A stretch of DNA of 64,000 nt from NCBI RefSeq assembly GCF_958298935.1, contig NC_084925.1:13079001-13143000 (forward strand). Reading direction: 5' to 3'. This document shows, one piece after another, positions 33,371-44,990 of the stretch. The stretch is from Phragmites australis. Lineage: Eukaryota; Streptophyta; Magnoliopsida; Poales; Poaceae. Below the pieces are notes generated by a model. The model was not told where the DNA came from. It worked only from the letters and a program-made list of their open reading frames with translations, and did no database searches. Position 1 is the stretch's first letter. Every line of letters begins with the position of its first letter. Position numbers and translations under genes: made by a program.

Positions 33371-35460
33371 AGGTCGACGAGGCCCTTTCGGGAGATCGAT
33401 GAGGAAGCAGCTGTCCCGGCCCCGGACGTCCCTCGTCCCAGTTGCGCTTCACACCCAACTGGGCCGGGGGGCGGCCAACCTCTTCAGGGTCCGGTGGTGG
33501 TCGAGGGTGGCGGTGCTGTGAGTGGTGCCGGTCAGCAGGAGGCTGACTAGGCGCCCCGCGACTAGTCCAGAATCGACCCGATGCCCTACGGCCCGAGCGG
33601 GACCGACCCGACGCCTTGCGGCCCGAGCAGGACCGACCCGGTGACAAGTCCAGGACCGACCCGGTGCCCCACGGCCAGATCCGTCCTGGCCAAGCGTGAT
33701 CTGACCCTGGCGTCAGGGACCTAGTGTCCGCATGGTGTGGGAAGAGGGTGGAGGAAGGATCATTGGATGCGGGGGCGTTGAAATGTCCCTGCGAGACGTG
33801 AAGCACCAGCGGCCCTCTCACAGGGTTGTCCTCTTCGACCGACTGATCTGGTGGGTTTGTGAGGTCCAAGCTGGTGCATCGTTCTCCGTTGCAGAGGTAG
33901 GCCTTTTATGGGCAGTTGTGGATACTTTGATAAGCTCTTTTCTTCTTGATTCACCAACTTTGCTAGTTTGTTGTAGGCCTTCGGCGACCACCCCCCCCCC
34001 CAACGGTGCCCCGTCCTGATGCCCCGACGCCCTGCCAGCATTTGCTTTGCCTCTCGGCGTGTTGACAGCAGCTCCAGGCCCCACGGGCTTGGTCGAGGAG
34101 TTTGTTTTGACTCCTGACTTGCTCTCGTGGGTCGGCCGTTTTTCGGTCGCCGTCCGCAAGCTGGTCGAAGAGGAGACGACGACCAGTAGATCCGTTGAGC
34201 GGCAGAAGCAGCTGGTCGAGATGCGGAGGAGGTGTGGTGAGCTCTCCCAAGAGAAGGCTGTGCTGGCCACTGAGCGCTCCCAGCTCAAGGATGAAGAGCG
34301 CACTACCCTCACCATCCTCCAATAAGCCTTTGGAGCGCTGGTAGACCCGCTAAGTAGCCTCAGGCTGGGGGTGGTCGAGCTGAAGGATGGCCGTACTGCC
34401 CAAGTGTGGGCCTACGCCCTCCGGGTCCTTGTAGAGCACTTCTCTGAGCTCCCTGCCACCCTAGCGTTGAGGGGGGCAGAGGACCTTTCGCATGCGGTGA
34501 GGGCAACCGCAGAGTACATCTTTCGGTGCTACCGCAGCTGTGACCCTAACTTCAACCTGGACTTGGTCCAGGAAGGGGCCGTGGTTGCCTATCCAGAAGC
34601 TGAGGAGAGACTTTAACGGGAATGCCAGGGGACGGTGGAATATGTGACATCCATCTTCCGGGTGAAGGCCACCGAAGAGTAAAAAACTCAATTGTAACCT
34701 TTGTTATGTAACATTTTTTGAATGGAGCCCCCACGCCTTTGTTTCCTGACAAAATTGTGTCGTTGTGGTTGTAGAGTTCCCGGGGTGTATGAGCCTCCCG
34801 CCCGAACTGATGCACCACCCACGCTGATTGGCCCCCCAGCCCTCATCGAATCCCCAACCATATTCGTCGACCACCCTTCCGACCGACAATCCTTGGAGGT
34901 GGCGACCAGACTTGTGCGGGGGTATGTGGCTGAGCGGGCGAGTACTTCGAGTGACCTTCAAGGTGTGTTGCACTAACCACTCGCACCGTGTGATGGTCCT
35001 AGGTTACACTAGTTGGGTTCGTCCAGCTGACACCAGTGTGGCTTGTGCTCTGTTTTTTGACTAGCCTACTGGGAGGAGTTGCTCAGGGTGAAGAGGGACT
35101 TGGAATGGGCGACCAAGGAAAGCGCGCAACAGAGGGAGGAGTTCTACGACCACCTTCGCTGCTGCTGGGAAGATTTCTATGCGGTGCGAAAGGAACTCAA
35201 GTGGCTAACCAAGGAGTGCAACGAGTGGCATTCTACAACCAAATCAGCCGAGCCTTCACCCCCTTCGACTCGTTTCTTCGGTCCATCGGTGTCCAGGTCC
35301 GTCCGACCCCTGGGAACACCGTGTCCGGTCATGTCAAGTGGTTCTTGGCGGCATCTGAGGAGGCAGGTGGCCTTGAGTAGAGGATTCGTGAGACCGTCAG
35401 AGACCATCTTTTCAAGGTCGCAGTCTGTGGTGCCTGCCTGGCCCTCACTTGCATAAGCAA
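33371..35460 (+). pseudogene. Tat-element additional ORF, C-terminal coiled-coil part (broken)
   Basis: Fragments in order are proline- and glycine-rich (33400-33720), then coiled-coil-like: VGRFSVAVRKLVEEETTTSR and RQKQLVEMRRRCGELSQEKA (34130-34320), VWAYALRVLVEHFSELPATL (34400), TAEYIFRCYRSCDPNFNLDL (34510), ELLRVKRDLEWATKESAQQR (35075) and LKWLTKECNEWHS (35200). Intron-like gaps with GT/AG borders (for example around 33890-33980 and 34690-34780) separate several pieces. This arrangement is typical of the long extra ORF of Tat elements. Stops and frameshifts are numerous. Confidence 0.6.
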
Positions 35461-36099
35461 CCACTTCCCCGACCTGGACCTCTTGCCGGCAGTTGGCGCT
35501 GGCTTTGAAGGTACTCGGATGACCACGGAGGAACTCGGTGCTTGGGCAGATTCATTTTTGTATGTCGTTTGTTCCTGTCTGTGGATCGTCCGGTTCGACC
35601 CCCTCAGGGGTATTTTTGGGTCCTAGGAGGAATGTCGTAGGCTTGTCTGGAACCAGCCCCTAGGCTTTGTAATGACAGGAATTTGGCCCTTATGTGGTTT
35701 TTCTCCGTGTTTGGATGACGAATAGTCTTCGGGGTGCCTTTAAGCCACTCGCGAGCAACTTTCCTAACGCTGAGGGAGACCCTTAGTACGACAAGCCTTT
35801 CGGTAGCGACCAACGCTCGACCCGATTTAGGATTTGCGATAATGTGGTCGTTAACCCTCGGGCGCCTTTACCCTGTCATCGTGCGAGCGGGTTAGTTTCG
35901 GATCTCGTCCCGTCAACACGAGCAAACGGGCTAACAAATCTCGGAATGTGGCAGGAAACCGCGTTTGTCCATGGAGTCTTGCAACATAACGGGTTTGATT
36001 ACTTTAATTTGGAAAAACTTACAATTCATGTCCACACTCGTCTGGAAGGTCCTGCAAAATACTCAAATAGGCTTGTCTCTGAGCAACCTCATACGTAGA
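35461..36099. other. Tat internal region, non-coding
   Basis: No domain seen; probably the spacer between the additional ORF and pol of the Tat element. Confidence 0.5.
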
Positions 36100-37110
36100 G
36101 CTAGCGTTCCGCGAGCTGTATGATCGGCGATAGACCACCCCGATCAACCCGACTACGCGAGGTCGGGAAACTGGAGGTTGTTAGTGACCTGCGACCAGTT
36201 CCGCGTGCGGTGGTCACAGCCGTGCCTGAGGTTAGGAATTTATGGCTGCTTGGGGCTTTAGAGAACGGTCCCATGACGTCCAGCCCCCAGACAGCGACAA
36301 GCCGAGAGAGTGGTTTGATTTGCAGTGCCCGGGCTGGTAGGTAGGTATTCCGATCATGGTGCTGGCATGACTCACACCTTTTCATCTGCTCGCGAGCACC
36401 CTGGAGGGCGGTGAGAGGTCCGGCCTTCACGTCTACCTCTGAGGTTGTTAGGGAGTGCTATGCTCCCCCCATCCTAAGCGATGTACTTCAGTAAAGGGTC
36501 GTTAATCCCTTGGTGGTAGAGGCGTCCCTCTATCAAGGAGGATTCTCGCTGTTAGCCCGCATGACCTTTTCTGCTGACACATCGTCATCAGGGGTTGCTT
36601 GATTCTGAAGGTAGTCCGAGATCTGATCCATCCAGGTCGTACCCGAATCGAGCAGGGCGTCCACATAGTGTCCACCCGAGTCGATGACACCGAGGGAGGT
36701 ATTTCCTCTAAAGGTGTTGCCTCTGGTGTTCCGTTTCTAAGCGGAGCATCCCTTCCGCTCTGGCCCGAGACCGCAACGGGTGGCCATGTGAGTCTTTTTC
36801 TCAAAGACTCCGACTGGGACAGGTTCACAAAAAGATGCTAGACGGGTAAGCCCATTGGCTAGGGAAGAAATCCTTGCGAGGGACGTGTGTAACTTCCGAG
36901 CCAATGGAGCATTGCTCTAGCTTTCTCACTTCAGAGAGGTAGGTCACCATCGTCCGGTCCGAGCACTGAAGATCCCTTGGCGACGGGATTTCACCTAGTA
37001 GCGAGTCCCTCATCGCTAGTAGGTGTTTCTCCCCGCATGGGCGATGCTCGTGTTCTGGTTAAGAGGCCCTCATACTCCGCTTCGCATTTAACAACTGAAA
37101 AAAAGGAATT
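36100..37110 (-). pseudogene. Gypsy pol remnant: RNase H and integrase start
   Basis: Minus-strand fragments in order: CEAEYEGLLT (about 37080, the RNase H AEYEALL motif), SQ-like GDS/SLLGEIPSPRDLQCSDRTM and TYLSEVRKLE plus VTHVPRKDFF (37010-36860), linker/integrase sequence around 36800-36500 in several frames, then REQMKRCESCQHHDRNTY (36390; second half of the HHCC zinc finger) and LVAVWGLDVMGPFSKAPSSH plus KFL (36300; first catalytic Asp of integrase in GLDVMGP). It ends at 36100 and is truncated by frameshifts and deletions. Confidence 0.8.
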
Positions 37111-37135
37111 GAACCATGTACCTGACGATGCATGG

Positions 37136-37609
37136 TATAGAGCATGTCCCATCGCTCCACCGCCTATGTCATCCCGATCGCCTAGACTGCCTTGTCTCGT
37201 CCCACGCGCCGCCTGCACACCTGCAAAAAAGACCTCCTGCCACGCCCGTCAGGCCGTCCCATAGCTTTTAATGCTACGAGACGGGACACGGTAGCTCTGC
37301 GCCGGCCATGCTTTGGACGACCCGAAAGAGGACCTAGGGAAGAGAAATACTCAAGTGAAAAGGCATTTATTATGATTTAGACTGTTCGAATATATACCTG
37401 CCCCGTGACCAGAGGGGACTCATCGCGGGGTTTGCTCCTGTGACCTGGGGACTAGTTGCGGAGCTTGGTCGAAGAGCCTGGTTGCATGGTTGATTACTAG
37501 TCGCGCAGGGCTGCCATGGTTCAGGACAAAACATGACACGCAACACCCGCCGATATCTTACCGAAGTGGGTCCGCCCGCAAGGGGACCCTAGTATTCTTT
37601 ACAACGATA
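37136..37609 (-). repeat. 5' LTR of the Tat element (truncated)
   Basis: Matches the first 490 bp or so of the 884-bp LTR, starting TATCGTTGTAAAG (37609, where the other copy has TGTCAGTGTAAAG). Its 3' part is missing, cut at about 37136 and joined to the RNase H remnant. Confidence 0.8.
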
Positions 37610-37614
37610 GGACC

Positions 37615-38365
37615 AAAATACTCTTGGTGGTAGGTATAAGTATACTACAAGAGAGGGATATTTTGGAGAAAAGCTAGGAAGCTTAGATGTCAAATTTTCT
37701 AGGCCTATAAATAGAGGGGTAGGGCTATTAAAGAATTTGAACCAGTCACTTGATCCCCTCTTATGCCACTTATTTGAGAGCTTAGAGCTAGGATTTTAGA
37801 GGACAAAAGGATGAGTGCTTAGCCTATATAATAGATGAAAGTTTTAATAGATAAATCTTTGTAATCCGGCTAAAATACGGATGACCTCTTTGAGTAATGA
37901 AGTTTATGTTTTTGTATATACTTGAATCCCTTCCTTCTAGTTTTTCTTTATTGGTTCCCTTGTAAGTTTGCAAGTTTTTCGATTTTCGGTTTTGACTTTC
38001 GTTTTGGTTTTTGGGCTGAAATTTCAGTACCTTATGAGGTCATTCTTCTTGTTGCTAGGAGCCTAAAATTCACATACACACGCTTATGTGATAGGGTCTT
38101 GAATTTTCTTACATCTAGACAATTAACTTTGAGAGTTTCATTGCTCCGTGTTCATCTTTTCTTATTTTTTTACAAGTTGTGATCTTTCGAGTGCTAAGAC
38201 ACATGAATTGATCTTAAATGTAACCTATGGTTCATATACCATCCGTAAAGTCGTGTTATCTCGATTAAAACCTATCTCTATTTTTGCTTCCGCTTGAGTT
38301 TTGTGATGCGTTAGGTGATCTAAATAGGAAAAGACTATTGATTTCACAAGAAATTTGTTCCTACA
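37615..38365 (+). repeat. 3' LTR of the copia element, right part
   Basis: Continues the copia LTR (AAAATACTCTTGGTGG versus AAAATATCCTCGGTGC in the 5' LTR) to its end GTTCCTACA at 38365. It contains CCTATAAATAGAGGGG at 37704-37719, the TATA region matching that of the 5' LTR. Confidence 0.9.
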
Positions 38366-40007
38366 GCCTTAACGACCTTTCCTTCTCTACCACCTCTGCT
38401 GCCAATCAACATGGCTGCCAATGCTGCTTGTATCCTCCTCCGCTACCTGGTTTCAACCTCCTCTCCTCGTCGTCGTCAATGATTCCTTTTTCTTCCAGTC
38501 TTTCATTGGAACAATCGATGCGCTGCATGCAATCCTCTGTTGATTGGTGAGCACAGAATACTACGGAATACTCTGGTGTAGAAACAATCGATGAGTCGAG
38601 GTAGATATGGACCTGCAGAACAATCGATCTGTGAATCGGGAGCATTGGATGAAATGATCTGGTGGCGCACCCATGAAATCGATCGTTGTTTTCGTTGTGC
38701 GCGTTCGACTTATATGTGTCATCTTCCCTGTGATAATATGTGTTTATTTTTTCTCTATTTCTTTCAGCTCAGTTATTAAATTATGAGATAAATAATGTGA
38801 ATAGAGTTTTACGAGAATCTTTTTAGACAAAAATTTTATAAAATTTGCTTCTAACCCGTAAAACCACCACAAGCTAGCCTGCGGTAAGCCGCACGTCCGC
38901 ATCAGCACCAGCAGAGACCCGGTGGCTCAGGGCTCAGGCCCTTCAGCTTGCTGGGTGGCAAGATTTGTGGGTTGCTGGCTGCTGTAATTCACATATTTGC
39001 TGTTTAAGCCACAAGTGCTAGCTTTAAGCCGTATCTGCATCAGCTTGCTGCATGTAAGCTTGCATGCCTATTAAAATAGTTTACCAAAATATTTAAAAAT
39101 TGCAAAAAAGCAAAAGAATAAAAAATGCATTAGTATTTAGAAAATAATTTTATCCTTACACTAATGGATAATCAAACAGTATAGAATATATTACATTATG
39201 ATGACAGAAGCAGCTAAAGATCCTGATGAGAAATGGTGGCCATGGATATTCAGAAAAGAATAAAAGCAAAAGAGTATTAAGAAAAGAATAAAAAAGGCAT
39301 TGACCAAAAAGCAAAAGAATTTGATATTCAGAAAAGTATTTGTTCAACCAGGCGATTTATAGCGAAAGACATGTTCAATTCCATGCAGTGCCTTAAGACC
39401 TAAGTTAGACAACAAAAGAGAAGCCATCTCAGTAAGTTTTAACTTCTTCTGATTGCCTTCTGTATTACGTTCATGTTCGACAGCTTGTTTCTGCACCATT
39501 CGATGAGGTGTGCATATGTGACTTTTGCGCACACTTTAGCCTCTTGTCTTGCTACACCTATATATCCAGCGGTGGATCTTTCGAGGAGGAGTGGCTCAAA
39601 ACCCGCTAGCCAATTGAACACAATGAAAAATAAAAACTGGAGGATAAAGATGAGAAAGATGAAGAAAAGGAGAAAGGAGGGGAACGAGGATGAAGAAGTA
39701 AAGAGTCTCATCACATTAGCTCTAGTCTACCACTGTACATATGGTTCTGGTCCGGTGGCCGCTAGAGAATTTTTTACAGGGCTTCGACTTGGAGAATGGT
39801 CAAGGTAAATAACCACCTCAAAGAGTACTGAAGATTCATTGCGTACAGCTGCAGAAGCTGTTTTTTATTCCAATTTCCACGTCACCAAACCTGCACAAGA
39901 AGAAAAATCCCAACAGCTGGAGCAAGAAACGAGATCAACCGCCCACCAGAGTAGCTGCGCGCCACACAGGACAGCCACAATCCCGTTGATCGGCGAGCCC
40001 AACTCCA
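38366..40007. other. Intergenic region upstream of PME
   Basis: No gene recognised. A short pyrimidine-rich frame near 38380-38550 and A/T-rich sequence at 39060-39430 show no family signal. GC and C-rich words increase from 39900 towards the PME promoter. Confidence 0.5.
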
Positions 40008-40130
40008 ATGCCTGAACTGGAAAAACCATCGGCAGCTCGCGCGCCAACGCGCTTTCCGCGAGGGGCAAGCTCCAGCTCAACCCAAGCTCATTCACTGTCA
40101 CCACCCACACCACCCCTCCGTCGCGTATCC

Positions 40131-40136
40131 TATAAA
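40131..40136 (+). promoter_or_regulatory. TATA box of the PME gene
   Basis: TATAAA in the context CGTATCCTATAAACGG, 87 bp upstream of the ATG at 40218. It places transcription start near 40160-40170 and a short 5' leader, which excludes the in-frame ATG at 40008 as the start. Confidence 0.7.
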
Positions 40137-40217
40137 CGGACGCATCGCTCCAAACGGATTCACACTCTTCCTAGACTCCTCACTTCGCAACATTCCAGTC
40201 TCGATCAGGGACGTGCC

Positions 40218-42625
40218 ATGGACCACCTCCTCGCTCGTCGCCTCCTCGTCGCTGTCCTGATCCCCTGCTGTCTCCTGCTTCTCTTCGCGTTCCCGGCCGC
40301 GTCGGCGGTGAAGGAGGCATCGCGCCACGAGCGGCTGCGCCTCGCCCTCGACGCCACCGCCCAGCGCCTGGGCCAGGCGCTCGCGGCGCTGAACGCCGTC
40401 GACGTCGCGCCGATCTCCTCGGTGGCCCCTTTCTCCGCGTACTCCTCCTCGCCGGCGCTCGCCGCCGCGGCGCGCGTGGACTGCGCGGAGCTGCTCGAGG
40501 AGTCCCTCCAACTCCTGGCCGCCGCCGGGAGAAACGGTGCCGCGTCCGACGACGTGGTGACGTGGCTCTCCGCCGCTCTCACCAACCATGACACCTGCGC
40601 CGACAGCCTCGTGGAGGCCGGCGTCTCGGACAACGCGCCCCACCTCGCCACGGCCCGCGCCATGGTCCGGGACTGCCTCGCAATGTACGTGTCCGTTGCA
40701 GCGGAGACCGCAACCGCCACAACCACGCAAGGCGTCGCCGGCAACCCGGACGCCAAGAACGGCTGCAGCTGCAACGTGCCGAAACATGACGTGCGCGGCT
40801 TCCCGCGGTGGCTGCTGAAGAGGGACCGGAGGCTGCTGCTTGCCCCCGCGGCGTCGCTAGCGCACAGTGCCGACATTGTAGTGGCCAAGGACGGCACGGG
40901 GACACACTCCGCGATATCGGACGCGGTGAAGGCTGCGCCGGAGTGCAGCGAGCGCCGGACAGTGATATACGTGAAGGCTGGGCGGTACGACGAGAACGTG
41001 AAGGTGGGAATGAAGAAGACGAACCTGGTGTTCGTTGGCGACGGCAAGGGGGTCACCGTGGTGGCCGGCAGCCGCAGCGTCGCCGACAACTACACCACCT
41101 TCCAAACTGCCACATTCGGTACGTGCCGCCACGCTTTTTTCTCCATAAGGCATTCACCGGTCACGTGCCATCTCTGCACTGCAGCCTCCTGTCATTTTTT
41201 TGTTTCAGTTTTTCAGTTTCTGCAAAATTGTTTTTTAAGTATCATTTTCCACTTTCATATAAAATATTTTTTAGAAAATAAAAATGGTAAATTAGTAGTT
41301 GCTCTATCAACCATGAATCATGTTTAATATAGGCTGTCACACCCAAGTATGTTTTATGAACATCAAGAATGAAGTCGATCAATCATAATAATGTGTATAC
41401 CTTTCTTTTCTACGGTTTCTGAAAGGATTCCATGTGCCTCATAGTAATGCCAGTAGTACTAATTTGTGCTGACTAGTTTGATGAGGTTAGAATAGTTGGT
41501 GGGTTTCCTGAAGAGAACTGCAATAGGTACGACCTGGCCAACCGATTGCTCCGACTAGTGTACTTTAGCACGCGTACTGTAGTAACAAGTAGTTGGAATT
41601 CAGTCTGACGGCCGGTCGTATACATAGCATTTTCGTTTCCTGAAATGGATTTTAGGAAAAAGAGGTGGCAGTAATATTCCATACTTTGTTTGTCAATGGG
41701 GCCACGGTAAAGTTGGTGTGGGGGATTTAACTGTGCGCCATACCGCTACCCGCATTAGTGGGGTGCTGGGCACTTGGCTGTTGCAGGACGCGACGATGTC
41801 ACGTCGCGCTCACTCTGCAACGCATTGCGTTGTGTCTGCAAGTCACGCCGACCCCATTTGTCTTACGTTGCAGCCGCATCGGGGACCGGGTTCATGATGC
41901 GCGACATGACGGTGGAGAACTGGGCGGGGCCTGCGAAGCACCAGGCGGTGGCGCTGCGCGTGAGCGCCGACCGCGCCGTCGTCCACCGCTGCAACATCAT
42001 CGGCTACCAGGACACGCTGTACGCGCACTCCAACCGCCAGTTCTACCGCGACTGCGACGTCTACGGCACCGTCGATTTCGTCTTCGGCAACGCCGCCGCC
42101 GTGCTCCAGCGATGCAACCTCTGGGCGCGCGCGCCGCTGCCCGGGCAGAAGAACACCGTCACGGCGCAGAACCGACGCGAGCCGTGCCAGGACACCGGAC
42201 TTGTCCTCCACGCCTGCCGCGTCGTGGCCGCGCCAGACCTCGCGGTAACGGCGCCAGCGCCCGCCGCGCTTACAGCCACGGCACCCGCCCCAGACCACGT
42301 GCCGCTCCTCGCGCCGACGTACCTGGGCCGGCCGTGGAAGCCATATTCCAGGGTGGTGGTGATGATGTCCTACATCGGCGCGCACGTCCCGCCGCAGGGG
42401 TGGCTCGAGTGGAACGCTAGCACGTACGCGCTGGACACGCTCTACTACGGCGAGTATATGAACTACGGACCCGGCGCGGGGGTGGCAGGGCGCGTGCCGT
42501 GGCCAGGCCATCGCGTCATCAACGATACTGTGGAGGCGGAGATGTTCACGGTGGCACGTTTCATCGCCGGCGCGTCCTGGCTGCCGGCCACCGGGGTCTC
42601 ATTCCTTGCCGGACTCTCGCTCTAG
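40218..42625 (+). CDS. Pectin methylesterase with PMEI pro-domain (type I / group 2), two exons
   Basis: Exons are 40218-41118 and 41874-42625 with a 755-bp GT-AG intron; the joined frame is 1653 nt, 550 residues. Residues 1-30 are a hydrophobic signal peptide (LLVAVLIPCCLLLLFAFPA). The PMEI inhibitor domain follows (about 30-160; TCADSLVEAG, RDCLAMY), then the subtilase processing site RDRRLLLAP (about 202-210). The catalytic domain has GRYDENVKV (about 254), TFAASGTGFMMRDMTVEN across the splice junction, YQDTLYAH (Asp 347), DFVFGNAA (Asp 368) and LGRPWKPYS (Arg 453, Trp 455): all active-site residues are present. The enzyme removes methyl esters from homogalacturonan in the cell wall, releasing methanol. 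Nothing is broken, so it is probably functional. Confidence 0.95.
41119..41873 (+). other. PME intron
   Basis: Donor G|GTACGTGC and acceptor TTACGTTGCAG|CC split a glycine/alanine codon between TF and AASG, a usual PME intron position. The intron's last 150 bp are alignable with the fragment at 642-811 and its first 15 bp with 17565-17579, which ties both pseudogene parts to one PME. Confidence 0.9.
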
Positions 42626-42889
42626 TTGACAACACCTGGCAGGCTAACGAACAAGTGGATGTGGAGTTGTGCATTGTAGTTACCGGCCGTAGTAGGCACT
42701 AGGCAATATTAAAACTCATTTTGTATTGAGGCGTTTGGCGGCAACAAATTTGCAGCAGTACGAAATTATCGTTCAAGTCCATGCGGGTAAATTGCGAAGC
42801 AAAACGAAATTACCGTTGCATGTCAGGCTTGTCATCCAGTTGGCAATTTACTACAGAGATACTTTGGCTTACTATCCGATAACGGCGCA
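42626..42889 (+). other. PME 3' flank
   Basis: Probable 3' UTR and downstream sequence of PME; no other gene recognised. A clear polyadenylation signal is not evident. Confidence 0.4.
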
Positions 42890-43517
42890 CTATGCACTGA
42901 GTACAAGCTAACAAAATAATTTTTTTTACCATATTATCCTGAAAACCGTATCAGTAGTATGTCATAGATCGTTACCACTTAACGTGCGGTGCAGCGGAAC
43001 AAGAGTTGGAGCTATTCAATATGATACGCGTTGATGCAGATGAAGCAACTCTTCGACTAGCTCTAGACTGGTATGTCTCACCTTTGACCGGCTCTGAGCA
43101 GGTACATCACGTCCTTGACTGGCTTCGAGTGGTTTTGTTGCGATCCATGATGACAGAGCAAGACCAGCGTCGTGATCAAAGAACACGATATGCGATCTTC
43201 ATGGCGAGGAGATCAGCGCTGCAATAGCAACAGCGTCTCTACGGTATCCACACATACATGGATGTAATGCCATACATCAGTGTGCTAGCACCGCGTGTCC
43301 GACTAGGGTTTCATAGAGAGCTCGGGAAAGAGATGGCAGCTAGGGCCTTGGTGGTTGAATCAACTCTTGCGTTTACGGTTCCTGCCTCATCTTATATAGA
43401 GTACGCCAATAGATATGTAATCACATTAAAGTCCATCATGACTCTAAACCCTAATAGACATTCAATCATATTAAATCTCATTCGCAGATCCAATCTGCAT
43501 ACGTGATTGCCTCTAGG
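42890..43517 (-). repeat. 3' LTR of the second copia element
   Basis: Aligns with 49420-49690 and 50440-50800: shared words include AGATCGTTACCACT/AGATCGTTACTACT, ATATAGAGTA(T/C)GC and AATCTGCATACGTGAT. The outer (minus-sense 5') end expected from the other copy, TGTTGGTTATATGG, is missing here; the alignment ends after GCCTCTAGG. Confidence 0.75.
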
Positions 43518-44990
43518 TGAAGGGGTCGGTGATATCCTAAGAGGAGGATGAATTAGGATACTTAAAAACTAACCTAATTGGCTCCAAAAACTTCACAAGA
43601 TAAACTTATATCAATTTCTATCTAAATGTTCTCTAGGTTTATCTAGTGTGTCTATTCTATCACTCAAAAGGTTTGCAACCTATAACCAATCTTAGCAAAT
43701 TACTCTAGAAAAGTGAGTGCACAAAGTTAGATTGCAAGAATATAAATGTGAAAGCGTCAAGACAGTAGAGAAAGAAAACTCTACACAAGAGATTTTTATC
43801 TTGTAGTATCAATGGTATAAATGCTACCTCTAGTTCACATTGGAGTTCCACCAAGGATATGCTCTTGGTCGGTACCAGGTCACAGCTCTTAAGCCACCAA
43901 GGTAAGGCCTCAAGCCAGATAAGCCACAAAGCCACCAAGGTAAGGTCTCATCACTAGCCTCTCTTCCGGTCACATGCTGCCGTGATCACTTCGGAGCTTG
44001 AGCCACAAAGGCAAGGGTCTCCGTGTCCCACACAATCGCCTTGCCGTCACTCCACACTAAGTCGAAGGGTCAACAAGCTTGCCTGTGAGTCACTAAGATT
44101 CCAATATGCCGGTGCACCTCTCGGTACAAGGTAAAATCACTCCTTGGTCCCCTCTTAAAGTCACAACACCTAGCTACAACTCTCTCTAGGCCTATAAGCA
44201 CTAAGTACTATCTAATCTTGTTTTAATTGCCTTGGATGATCACTTTAAGCACTTTGGTGGCTTCTCAAATGTCTCTATGTTTCTTGTAACTCCAGCAGCA
44301 TGCCCCCCATTCAAATGACCAAGTAGAGGAGTATTTATAGTCTTAAACCCGCTAATTAGCCATTTTCTCAACGGCTCAGAAAAGTTGCTAATACCGGATG
44401 ATCCAGTGACAATAGTAGTACTAACACTGGATCATCCGATGAGTACAACCTTAGAGACTAGCTATTGAAACTCCACTGAAGCCTCTATGAACATAGGATA
44501 ATCTGGCAAGATCTTTAACTCCATCACCGGACTTTCCAGTGGGTTAATTTGAGCCAGACCGCACCACTTCTTCTCTGCAAGAAATGCTCCGGTGCATTGA
44601 TCTTCAGAGCACCAAACCTTTTGGTGGGTTATTTTTCATTCTTCAACACTTGCAGTCGCCTCTACAAGAAATGCTCTGGTGATATAATCTGGTGTGCACA
44701 AACCAAGCACTGGATCATTTGGTGGGTTGATCTTCAGTCTTCTATACTTGTATTCTTCTCTGCAGGAAATACTCCGGTGTTACCTAATGAAGATCACCGG
44801 ACTATCCCGTGAGATCCTCAACCTTCTCCCCCTTTGTCAGAAACACTCTAGTGGTATCGAATACCCATTGCATGTATTTACCTCACTTCTCTATTCAATT
44901 CAAAATGATATATCTATGCCAAATTACATGCTCAAAATTGTGGTGGTACTAATGCTCCTAGTGCTCGAGCAATAGGTCTACTATCGACAA
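43518..44990 (-). mobile_element. LTR-like insertion in the second copia element
   Basis: A non-coding block with a TATA-like ACTATAAATACTCC in minus sense (about 44330) and repeated CCGGATGATCCAGT/ACTGGATCATCCGATG words (44395-44450), as seen in grass LTRs. No TSD or partner LTR found. Confidence 0.4.

Larger units (their letters stand above)
31034..37609 (-). mobile_element. Ty3-gypsy element of Tat type, deleted, nested in the copia 3' LTR
   Basis: Bounded by GGACC on both sides (31029-31033, 37610-37614). The orientation is minus: on that strand the pol remnant reads in sense, the LTRs start TGTCAGTGTAAAG (right copy mutated to TATC) and a polypurine tract GCTTGGGGGCTAC precedes the left LTR. 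The additional ORF lies antisense between pol and the 3' LTR, as known for Tat-lineage elements (RIRE2/Retand type). A deletion has removed the 3' part of the 5' LTR, the primer site, gag, protease and most of reverse transcriptase. Confidence 0.8.
20165..38365 (+). mobile_element. Ty1-copia retrotransposon (SIRE/Maximus-like), integrase-less, with two nested insertions
   Basis: The outer LTRs are at 20165-21598 and, split by a nested gypsy element, 30375-31033 plus 37615-38365. The primer-binding site follows the left LTR (21601-21612). Gag, a coiled-coil/zinc region, reverse transcriptase and RNase H follow in order, but no protease or integrase is seen. Several polypurine GGGGGAG tracts precede the 3' LTR. 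Candidate target duplications GTATT and GCCTT match only 3 of 5, in line with the many differences between the LTRs, so the insertion is old. Without insertions the element would be about 8.3 kb. Confidence 0.85.

Noticed and set aside
33371..34325. Independent host genes in the GC-rich 33-34 kb region
   Set aside because: The fragments are inside the Tat element and continue the broken additional ORF; frames overlap on both strands.
31034..37609. Plus orientation for the nested gypsy element
   Set aside because: The LTR start TGTCAGTG, the polypurine tract and the pol remnant all read on the minus strand; only the additional ORF is on the plus strand.
40008..40217. PME start at the upstream in-frame ATG (40008)
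   Set aside because: The TATA box at 40131 lies between it and the signal-peptide start, and the upstream codons show no protein-like pattern.
40205..41089. Long minus-strand frames over PME exon 1 (294 and 229 codons)
   Set aside because: They are GC-rich shadows of the PME coding frame on the other strand, without any known domain.
41843..42511. Long minus-strand frame (222 codons) over PME exon 2
   Set aside because: Shadow of the PME catalytic exon; composition follows the sense codons.
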